From: Ruminiclostridium sp.
Lineage (GTDB): Bacteria > Bacillota > Clostridia > Oscillospirales > Ruminococcaceae
DNA length: 42,284 nt
NCBI GenBank assembly: GCA_017465545.1
Contig: JAFTVY010000058.1
Location: forward strand, 1 to 42,284
Direction of reading: 5' to 3'
How positions within the stretch are numbered: the stretch's first letter is position 1; each line of letters opens with the position of its first letter. A model generated the notes under the pieces. That model ran no database searches, had not been told where the DNA came from, and saw nothing but the letters and a program-made list of their open reading frames with translations. Shown here piece by piece: positions 25,120 through 31,401 of the stretch. The position numbers were made by a program, and so were the translations under genes.

Positions 25120-27402
25120 ATGAAAAACATAGCAATGTTTGTCGGATTTCTTGATAACGAGTTTTCTATGGACATTATGGACGGCGCAAAAATTGCCGCA
25201 AGAGAGCTTGATGTCAATCTGTTTCTGATACCTGCAAGACTTGTAATAAACAACTATTCCGAAGAGGAGCTCAATTTATTCACCTATCAGTATAACACAA
25301 TGTTCTCATACGTGGATAAGGGGAACTTTGACGGCGTTATAATGGAGACGGGCGTCATATGTAACGGTATGTCGGACGAAGCTGTAAAGCAGATGTTCGA
25401 TTCCTTTGGTGTGCCTGTTGTCAGTATCGCCCGCAAGATAGAGGGCTACCCCAATATCCGCTTCAACTGTAACGGTCTCAGAGACGAGATAGAGCATCTT
25501 ATCGAGCATCACGGATGCAGAAGGATAGGCTTTATAGGCGGTCCGAAGAATAACGGCGAGGCGATAGAACGCTTTCAGCTTTATAAGCAGACTCTTTCGG
25601 ATAACGGTATACCCTTTGACGAAAATCTCTGTGGCTACGGAAATTTCTCCGAGTTCTGCGAGGAAGAGGTTTTAAGAGTTCTGGAGCAGAACAAGGGTAA
25701 TATAGACGCCTTATGCTTTGCCAATGACCGGATGGTAATAGGCGGCTATTGGGCAATGGAAAAGCTGGGGCTCGTACCCGGCAGGGACATAATGGTGACA
25801 GGCTTTGACAATGCTCCCTCCGCCTGCGCAATGAATCCACCTCTTACTACAGTCCATTCCAATATACCAAGACTCGGTAAATATGCACTGAAGCAATGCC
25901 TGTCAATGATTGACGGGGAAGAGGGAAGAGATGTATTTGTTGATACCTCCACCATTATCAGAAGCTCCTGCGGTTGCCCCTCAAGAACAACTATTATCAA
26001 CAACAGAATAACGGAAGCAGGCTCTATGGAAAAAATCTCGGTAGAAAATCTTTGCAGCGAGATACGTTCCTTCCTCTTCGATTCATTAAGTCTCAGCGAT
26101 GAATATAAATTTATCGTTAATGAAATAGTAGATTCGATATACGATTTACTAAACGATATATCCCACCCTTATTTTGATGCAAATATGCATACAAGAGAGA
26201 TAGGCGGTATTATATCAAGACTTGATTATGAGGTTATATCCTACGGCGAGATTTCCTTTGTGCTAAGCCTTGTAAGAAAGAAGGGCATTCTTGAAGCCTA
26301 CGACAAATTTGCCGCAGTTGATTTCTTCTTTGATCTGCTTGACAATATCGCAGAACGTGAAGTAAACAGCGTATATTCCCTTCGCATGGATTACCGTGAT
26401 ACTTCACAGATAACCAGTTCAATCATATATGACGTTCTTGCAAATATAAATAACGAGGCTACAAGCTACCATTTTATCATTTCCAACGTACGCCGCCACA
26501 AGACAGACAGCGGATACCTCTTTATTCACGATATACCCACAGTCAGCTACAGCAGGGAGGACTGGAAGCGTCCCCACAAGGAAAGACTTGCCTGCTATCA
26601 CGATGGCGAGGTGGAAGAGGTTGTTCCCTATGAGTATCAGGAATGCGATTCTTCTTCAATGTTCAGATGCGAAAAGATTACAGGCAGACCTCACGTTTTC
26701 GTGGTCAATCCTCTTTTTTACAACGAAGAGCATTACGGCGTGCTTCTTGTGGAAAAGGACGATATGGATAACGCTTATTTTGAATGGATGGTATTCAAGC
26801 AGATATGCTATGCCCTCAAGATGAAACGCCTTATGGAACAGCAGACGTCGGTACAGGCACAGCTTTCGAAGAATATGGAGCTTATCGAGTCCTACAATAT
26901 TATGCTTAAAGAGAAGAGCATAAAGGATGAGCTTACAGGTATATATAACCGCCGTGGCTTTATCGAGATGGTGACAGAACAGCTGACGTCTCCGGAAAAC
27001 CTCGGCAAGCGTGCCGTAGTCGTATTTGCGGATATGAATTATCTTAAGGTGGTAAACGACCGCTTCGGACACGATGAGGGCGACTTTGCGATAAAAGGAA
27101 TCGCCACAATGCTGCAAAGCTGCTTCAGATCAAGTGATATAGTAGCCCGCTTCGGTGGTGACGAATTCGCCGCCTTCGGCTTTGTAAGAGGCGAGAATTT
27201 CGAATCTATCCTTCGCGCAAGAATGAAGGAGATACAGACTGAATTCAACGTAAACAGCAACAAGCCCTTCCTTGTAACCGCAAGTATCGGTGTTTACGAA
27301 TTCAGATGCGACGAAACCACAAACCTCACCGAATGTATGAATAAGGCGGACGCCCGTCTGTACGAGGATAAAAAGAACAAGCCTGCTACTGTTTTACGAT
27401 AA
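25120..27402 (+). CDS. Cytosolic diguanylate cyclase with LacI-type ligand-binding domain
   Basis: A 760-residue protein without signal peptide or membrane helix. Residues 1-~290 form a LacI/GalR-like periplasmic-binding-protein fold (KNIAMFVGFLDNEFSMDIMDGAKIA at the start and MVTGFDNAPSACAMNPPLTTV later), but without the DNA-binding headpiece. A long middle region (about 300-580, partly GAF-like) and a coiled coil (about 575-605) lead to a GGDEF domain. It has an intact GGDEF (679-683) and an upstream I-site RxxD (R670, D673). It should make c-di-GMP in response to a cytosolic sugar or similar small ligand, with product inhibition. The ligand is unknown. Confidence 0.9.
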   Translation: MKNIAMFVGFLDNEFSMDIMDGAKIAARELDVNLFLIPARLVINNYSEEELNLFTYQYNTMFSYVDKGNFDGVIMETGVICNGMSDEAVKQMFDSFGVPVVSIARKIEGYPNIRFNCNGLRDEIEHLIEHHGCRRIGFIGGPKNNGEAIERFQLYKQTLSDNGIPFDENLCGYGNFSEFCEEEVLRVLEQNKGNIDALCFANDRMVIGGYWAMEKLGLVPGRDIMVTGFDNAPSACAMNPPLTTVHSNIPRLGKYALKQCLSMIDGEEGRDVFVDTSTIIRSSCGCPSRTTIINNRITEAGSMEKISVENLCSEIRSFLFDSLSLSDEYKFIVNEIVDSIYDLLNDISHPYFDANMHTREIGGIISRLDYEVISYGEISFVLSLVRKKGILEAYDKFAAVDFFFDLLDNIAEREVNSVYSLRMDYRDTSQITSSIIYDVLANINNEATSYHFIISNVRRHKTDSGYLFIHDIPTVSYSREDWKRPHKERLACYHDGEVEEVVPYEYQECDSSSMFRCEKITGRPHVFVVNPLFYNEEHYGVLLVEKDDMDNAYFEWMVFKQICYALKMKRLMEQQTSVQAQLSKNMELIESYNIMLKEKSIKDELTGIYNRRGFIEMVTEQLTSPENLGKRAVVVFADMNYLKVVNDRFGHDEGDFAIKGIATMLQSCFRSSDIVARFGGDEFAAFGFVRGENFESILRARMKEIQTEFNVNSNKPFLVTASIGVYEFRCDETTNLTECMNKADARLYEDKKNKPATVLR

Positions 27403-27407
27403 CAAAT

Positions 27408-27447
27408 CAAGCCTCACTGTGAAATGAATCACAGCGAGGCTTGTTTA
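27408..27447. terminator. Bidirectional terminator
   Basis: CAAGCCTC and CTGTGA pair with TCACAG and GAGGCTTG, with one mismatch, between the convergent GGDEF and SstT-type genes. Confidence 0.85.
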
Positions 27448-27475
27448 TATACTCATATATTTACTTTGCCTGAGC

Positions 27476-28699
27476 TTATTTTTTAGCTTTCTTTTCAGCC
27501 TTTGCACGCTGGGCAAATTCTGCCGTTGCACAGAAGATAACGTCGCCCGAAGAATTTATTGCAGTTTCAAGAGAGTCCTGAACTACCGCAATGATAAAGC
27601 CTACGCCGACAACCTGCATAGCCACGTCTCCGCCAACGCCGAGAAGTGAGCATGCCATAGGGATAAGAAGGAGCGAACCACCGGCAACGCCCGAAGCACC
27701 GCAAGCTCCTAATGTTGCAAGGAAGCTGAGCAGTATTGCAATAATGATATTGACCTCAATTCCCTGGGAGAAGGCGGCAGAAAGCGACATAACCGTAATC
27801 GTGATAGCCGCACCATCCATATTGATGGTAGCGCCTAAAGGAATTGCTACGGAATAGTATTCCTTGTCAAGTCCGAGCTTTTCGCAAAGCTTCATATTTA
27901 CGGGGATGTTAGCCGCAGAGCTTCTTGTAAAGAAGGCTGTAAGTCCTGATTCCTTAAAGCACTGGAATACAAGGGGATAGGGGTTTTTCTTAAGGGCAAT
28001 AGCAACGATAAGGGGATCGATTACGAGTGCTACCGTCAGCATACAGCCTACAAGCACCAGTAAGAGCTTGCCGTAATCGGTAAAGATATTGAGACCGTAT
28101 TCCTTTACAGAGCCGTAAACAAGTCCCATAATGCCGAAGGGAGCAAGCTGGATTATCCAGGCTACCGCCTTTGAAACTGCGTTTGAAAAGTCATTCAACA
28201 TTTCCTTTGTTCTTTCGCCTGCCACCATTCTGAGGGCAAGACCGATGATAACGGACCAGGTGAGAATGCCGACGTAGTTACCCTGCATAATTGCGGTTAC
28301 GGGATTCATCACCATATTTGATAAGAGTCCCTTGAATACTTCGCCAAGATCTGTAGGCGCAGAGCCTGACGCCGCCTCGCCTAAGGGTATCGTAACCTTA
28401 AAGGCGTAGCTGAAGATTACTGCCGCTACAGCCGCTAAGAAGGTACTGAGCAGATAGAAGAATATAATCATTCTGAAACGACTTCCGATGCCTTTTCCTG
28501 CGCTGGCAAGGGATGCAATTACCAGCACCAGTACAAGTACGGGTGCTATCGCTTTAAGCAGACCTACGAATATATCGCCAAGTATAGTAATAAAGGATGC
28601 GCCCGGTACCCATAGACCGAGACAGATGCCTATTACAAGACCGATGGCAATTCGCAGGATGAGGGGGGATTTTGTGTAGAGAGCTAAAACCTTTTTCAT
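27476..28699 (-). CDS. sstT: Serine/threonine:Na+ symporter, SstT type
   Basis: A 407-residue dicarboxylate/amino acid:cation symporter family protein with about eight helices and two re-entrant loops. The family's serine-rich loop appears as FFTRSSAANIPVN, and the NMDGAAITITV stretch matches the NMDG motif of glutamate-transporter homologues. Overall similarity and length (SstT about 410) favour the serine/threonine carrier over GltP/DctA forms. It is monocistronic, with its own promoter. No metabolic neighbour helps to define the substrate. Confidence 0.9.
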   Translation of the reverse strand: MKKVLALYTKSPLILRIAIGLVIGICLGLWVPGASFITILGDIFVGLLKAIAPVLVLVLVIASLASAGKGIGSRFRMIIFFYLLSTFLAAVAAVIFSYAFKVTIPLGEAASGSAPTDLGEVFKGLLSNMVMNPVTAIMQGNYVGILTWSVIIGLALRMVAGERTKEMLNDFSNAVSKAVAWIIQLAPFGIMGLVYGSVKEYGLNIFTDYGKLLLVLVGCMLTVALVIDPLIVAIALKKNPYPLVFQCFKESGLTAFFTRSSAANIPVNMKLCEKLGLDKEYYSVAIPLGATINMDGAAITITVMSLSAAFSQGIEVNIIIAILLSFLATLGACGASGVAGGSLLLIPMACSLLGVGGDVAMQVVGVGFIIAVVQDSLETAINSSGDVIFCATAEFAQRAKAEKKAKK

Positions 28700-28740
28700 G
28701 ATTCCTCCTGTGGCTTGTATGCCTTTTTATTAATGCTTCT

Positions 28741-28769
28741 ATTATACTATATATTAAAAGAAAAAGCAA
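28741..28769 (-). promoter_or_regulatory. Promoter of the SstT-type gene
   Basis: On the minus strand TTGCTT (28769-28764), 17 bp and TATAAT (28746-28741). Confidence 0.65.
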
Positions 28770-28816
28770 ACGATTTATTCTTATAACAAAAAAATTCCTG
28801 TAATATTATATTTTCG

Positions 28817-28845
28817 GGAACCTTTCCGACCTTTCAGAGGTCTTA
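28817..28845 (+). promoter_or_regulatory. Candidate ECF-type promoter of sigma operon 3
   Basis: GGAACC (28817-28822), 17 bp and GTCTTA (28840-28845). GGAAC is the textbook ECF -35. The -10 and spacing match sigma operons 1 and 2. Confidence 0.65.
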
Positions 28846-28893
28846 TATTACGAAAAGAAAATTTTCTTTCAACGTAACAAGGTGGTGATAAAG

Positions 28894-29448
28894 CTGAAAA
28901 AAGAAGATAACGAAATAATTGATATGCTTTTTTCACGGGATGAGCAGGCGCTTTCCTGCATAGAGGAAAAATACGGAGCTCTTTGCAGAAAGCTTGCCTA
29001 CGGCATAATCGGTGATTACTACTATTCGTCAGAATGTGTGAATACCTCATTCTATAAGCTGTGGCAGTCTGTACCGCCGGCACGCCCTCAGTCGCTGAAG
29101 GCATATCTGTGTAAGATCGTCCGTAGCGTTGCTTTTTCCATGCGGAAGAAAAACTCTCTGACACAAACGTATCTTACTGAGTTATCCGAGCTTCTGCCCG
29201 ATGATAACGGCGTTGACGATCAGCTTGATGGTGCGGTATTTACAGATACGCTGAATGGCTTTCTTGCAGGTCAGAAGGATTTGAACCGCAGAGTTTTCAT
29301 ACTGAGGTATTACTATAATCTTTCTATAGACGAAATAGCGAAAGCGACCGGACAGAAGAATGCCACCGTGAAAACCAAGCTTTTCAGAATGAGGGAGGAG
29401 CTGAAGAAAATCCTCATAAGAAAAGGCTTTAATATTCAGAAAGGATGA
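28894..29448 (+). CDS. ECF-type RNA polymerase sigma factor (third of three)
   Basis: About 184 residues, paralogous to the sigma factors at 3999 and 5807. Region 2 is NEIIDMLFSRDEQALSCIEEKYG and region 4 is LSIDEIAKATGQKNATVKTKLFRMR. The start is not obvious. A near-perfect ribosome site (AAGGTGGTGAT, 28879-28889) covers the only upstream GTG codons (28882, 28885) and points to the CTG at 28894. This gives LKKEDNEII, in register with the paralogues. The first ATG (28924) would cut off conserved residues. The stop overlaps the next ORF, in which the start at 29454 is preferred. Confidence 0.82.
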   Translation: MKKEDNEIIDMLFSRDEQALSCIEEKYGALCRKLAYGIIGDYYYSSECVNTSFYKLWQSVPPARPQSLKAYLCKIVRSVAFSMRKKNSLTQTYLTELSELLPDDNGVDDQLDGAVFTDTLNGFLAGQKDLNRRVFILRYYYNLSIDEIAKATGQKNATVKTKLFRMREELKKILIRKGFNIQKG

Positions 29449-29453
29449 AATTT

Positions 29454-30758
29454 ATGAATATTGAAAAAATCAAGACCGCAGTTGATAACATAAATGAAGA
29501 GTATCTGCTGGATGCGGCAGAATACATCTCAGGAAAGGACTCGGATATGAAAAACAAAAAAGCAGTTAACGCAAATGAAATGACCATTATCAAAGGCGGA
29601 AAGCAGAGTAAGAGCAAGCTTGCAAAATGGCTTCCCGTTGCCGCAGTATTCTCCTTTGCCGTTGTCGGTGTTGCTCTTGTCGGCGTTTTATCAGGCGGAC
29701 ATATTTCTTCTTCACCTCTTGCCTCCGGTGGCACGGACACAGAAACCAGCGAAGGCATCCAGATAAGCACGGATGAAAGCTCCGACGGTACAGGCGTTGA
29801 GGATATTTTATCAAGCATGGAAGAAAAGACAGATGAAGGGCTTCTCTGGGAAAAGGCTACCAACGAAACAACAGCTTCAGGTAATGTACACTATAAAGGA
29901 ACTTATAGTATAGCAGGAGAGGTAGATCCTGGTGATTCATCATATAAGTACGTTGAGTACAAGGGTGGTAAGATAACGATAGACGCAGATATTTTTGCAT
30001 CTTTCGGCGAGATTACTCCCGACAAGGCGTCGGTAGGCTACTACGTAACCATTAACGGCGTAGTGCAGGAGCTTTACGTCGGTGACGAAAGCATAGGCAC
30101 AACCTATATTCACCGTAACAACAAGGAAGAAATCGAAAGCGACAATGCAAAGGGTAATTTCAGCATAAGCTTTACTCCCACCATTGCACAGTCAGATAAG
30201 GATATGAAGGAGTTTAATCTCTGCCTTGTTTCGATAAAAAGTCCTGATTACAGAGTTTCTCCCTACTTCGCGTCCTGCGGTCTGAATCACGTCAATCACG
30301 CTGTGGAGTTATGGAACTTACGTACAAATGACGTCGCAATAGAAAACTTTGCGGATGACACTAAGCTTGAAGCTGTAAATTACGAAAAGACTGTTATCGA
30401 AGCTTCTGAAATAAATCCAGGCCTTGAGCTCTATGATGCCAAGGGTGGACAGGACAAAATAAAGTGCATCGGTAATTCTGTAAGCGTAAAGACCGTATTC
30501 AGTGCAGGAGAATATATCGGCGACAAATATCGTATGGTTTACCTTGTCAACGGCGCTCCTGTAACTCTTTCCGATGGCAGAGATTATTTAGAAATAGACG
30601 TAGAGCCCCTCATACAGTATAGTTTTGATGCAGTTACTATTAATGGCGTACAGCCATATGACACAATAGAGGTCATAGGTTTTGTCTGTGGTGGTGCAGA
30701 CGTTACGGATATGTACTCAAGCACCTTTATGCATAAGATCATTGTTCCCGAGGATTAA
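29454..30758 (+). CDS. Single-pass membrane partner of sigma 3 (putative anti-sigma)
   Basis: A 434-residue protein. The cytoplasmic N-terminus (about 58 residues) is followed by one membrane helix (59-79), a Ser/Thr/Asp-rich linker (about 85-130) and an extracellular beta-rich region. The ATG at 29454 is preferred over the one at 29445 because AAAGG lies at correct spacing only for the former. Its N-terminus is less similar to the two other partners, but the gene order and topology are the same. A membrane anti-sigma role is inferred; the ectodomain is unrecognised. Confidence 0.68.
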   Translation: MNIEKIKTAVDNINEEYLLDAAEYISGKDSDMKNKKAVNANEMTIIKGGKQSKSKLAKWLPVAAVFSFAVVGVALVGVLSGGHISSSPLASGGTDTETSEGIQISTDESSDGTGVEDILSSMEEKTDEGLLWEKATNETTASGNVHYKGTYSIAGEVDPGDSSYKYVEYKGGKITIDADIFASFGEITPDKASVGYYVTINGVVQELYVGDESIGTTYIHRNNKEEIESDNAKGNFSISFTPTIAQSDKDMKEFNLCLVSIKSPDYRVSPYFASCGLNHVNHAVELWNLRTNDVAIENFADDTKLEAVNYEKTVIEASEINPGLELYDAKGGQDKIKCIGNSVSVKTVFSAGEYIGDKYRMVYLVNGAPVTLSDGRDYLEIDVEPLIQYSFDAVTINGVQPYDTIEVIGFVCGGADVTDMYSSTFMHKIIVPED

Positions 30759-30786
30759 GCAAGAACCGGACAGTAAACTGATATAA

Positions 30787-30818
30787 GGGAGAGCCTTGCG
30801 GCTCTCCCGCTTTTTTTA
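30787..30818 (+). terminator. Terminator of sigma operon 3
   Basis: GGGAGAGCC, TTGC, GGCTCTCCC, then GC and seven T's. It separates the sigma operon from the RNA array. Confidence 0.92.
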
Positions 30819-30837
30819 TTTTCGCAGCTTTTTTTCC

Positions 30838-30866
30838 GTGAAAAAATATTTCCTGTGATGTAAAAT
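30838..30866 (+). promoter_or_regulatory. Candidate promoter of the RNA array
   Basis: GTGAAA (30838-30843, four of six matches), 17 bp and TAAAAT (30861-30866). Transcription would start near 30873, about five nt before the first RNA unit. No other terminator or promoter of equal quality is seen before the DUF2828 gene. Confidence 0.5.
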
Positions 30867-30877
30867 AAGAACATCGA

Positions 30878-30954
30878 AAGACACGTACAGCAAACTTTCC
30901 TACCAACAACGCATGAGACTGAAAATCTCTGAGCGATATTTAAACGTGTCTTGT
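30878..30954 (+). ncRNA. tRNA-mimic array, unit 1 (Phe-like anticodon arm)
   Basis: The closing stem AAGACACGT (30878-30886) pairs over 9 bp with ACGTGTCTT (30944-30952), and GT follows. ACAGCAA begins at once (30887). The cargo carries GAGA-CTGAAAA-TCTC (30915-30929), a 7-nt loop identical to a tRNA-Phe anticodon loop with GAA at 30921-30923. An outer CGC/GCG extends that arm. There is no D- or T-arm and no CCA, so it cannot be a tRNA. Confidence 0.72.
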
Positions 30955-30955
30955 A

Positions 30956-30999
30956 AGGGTGCATACAGCAAAATCTATATGTTATGATCAGCACCCTGT
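30956..30999 (+). ncRNA. tRNA-mimic array, unit 2 (minimal)
   Basis: AGGGTGC (30956-30962) pairs with GCACCCT (30991-30997), then GT. ACAGCAA starts at 30965, 9 nt after the first stem base. The cargo is only about 20 nt, A/T-rich and without a clear arm. This is the shortest unit and may represent the bare scaffold. Confidence 0.6.
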
Positions 31000-31009
31000 T
31001 ATTATTGCA

Positions 31010-31116
31010 AAGATGCCGCCAGCAGTCATAGAAGTACATGATTCGCTTGAAAAAAGCACTTACCCTGACGTAAGCTATAACGGGTGAAAATCCCGTATCA
31101 TGAAACGGCATCTTGT
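31010..31116 (+). ncRNA. tRNA-mimic array, unit 3 (cloverleaf-like cargo)
   Basis: AAGATGCCG (31010-31018) pairs with CGGCATCTT (31106-31114), then GT. The motif variant CCAGCAG lies at 31019-31025. The cargo folds as CATGAT/ATCATG (31037-31042, 31097-31102) enclosing three hairpins: GCTT/AAGC (31045-31057), CTTAC/GTAAG (31059-31074) and ACGGG/CCCGT (31080-31096). The last has loop TGAAAAT, reminiscent of a Phe anticodon arm with one base lost. The whole looks like a cloverleaf inside the scaffold. Confidence 0.65.
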
Positions 31117-31130
31117 ATTTTTTTCAGCCA

Positions 31131-31210
31131 AAGATGCAAGCAGCAAAAAAGTCACTGGATTAACATATCGGCGGGCTCATACCCCGAAATGAAAGACAAT
31201 GGCATCTTGT
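31131..31210 (+). ncRNA. tRNA-mimic array, unit 4 (Met-like anticodon arm)
   Basis: AAGATGC (31131-31137) pairs with GCATCTT (31202-31208), then GT. The motif variant GCAGCAA starts at 31140, 9 nt after the first stem base. The cargo has CGGG-CTCATAC-CCCG (31172-31186), close to the initiator/elongator Met anticodon arm, with CAT at 31178-31180. GTC/GAC may pair around it. The stem shares AAGATGC with unit 3, so the two could swap partners. Confidence 0.68.
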
Positions 31211-31279
31211 GTGTCGGTAGCTCAGCGGCAGAGTGGGGACGAAATCCCCGTGAGGTGAGTTCGACTCTCACCCGACACA
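31211..31279 (+). ncRNA. tRNA-mimic array, unit 5: complete cloverleaf with a 5-nt anticodon loop
   Basis: The acceptor GTGTCGG/CCGACAC (7 bp; an eighth T-A pair is possible) is followed by TA. The D-arm is GCTC-AGCGGCA-GAGT, the anticodon-position arm GGGGA-CGAAA-TCCCC, the variable loop has 5 nt, and the T-arm is GTGAG-TTCGACT-CTCAC. The 3' end is AGGC, not CCA. The anticodon loop has 5 nt instead of 7, so normal decoding is excluded. Unit 5 lacks the CAGCA scaffold motif. It could be a degenerate tRNA or a purpose-made mimic. Confidence 0.7.
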
Positions 31280-31284
31280 GGCAA

Positions 31285-31380
31285 AAGGCACTTACAGCAA
31301 TTATTATAGCTTTGTGGTTAAAGAGAAGGGACAAAGTCCCTTCCTCGTGAGTTCGAATCTCACCTATTAAAGTGCCTTGT
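31285..31380 (+). ncRNA. tRNA-mimic array, unit 6 (D/anticodon/T-arm mimic in the scaffold)
   Basis: AAGGCACTT (31285-31293) pairs over 9 bp with AAGTGCCTT (31370-31378), then GT. ACAGCAA follows at 31294. The cargo has a D-like CTTT/AAAG, a long GAAGGGA/TCCCTTC arm with loop CAAAG (31325-31343), and the T-arm GTGAG-TTCGAAT-CTCAC (31347-31363). The T-stem is identical to that of unit 5. It ends 7 nt before the ribosome site of the DUF2828 gene. Confidence 0.7.
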
Positions 31381-31401
31381 GAATACGAAAGGAGAAAAAG
31401 T

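Noticed and set aside
30956-30999. Unit 2 as a simple terminator
   Set aside because: The loop is 28 nt with the shared ACAGCAA motif at the fixed position, and only GTTATT follows instead of a T tract.
31211-31279. Calling array unit 5 an ordinary tRNA gene
   Set aside because: The anticodon loop has only 5 nt and the 3' end lacks CCA. I list it as a tRNA-like ncRNA.
30755-31350. ORFs on both strands across the RNA array
   Set aside because: They cross the stems and loops of the structured units, lack ribosome sites and resemble no protein.
30878-31380. CRISPR array
   Set aside because: Repeats are not identical or evenly spaced. Conservation lies in paired stems and a short motif, and there are no cas genes.
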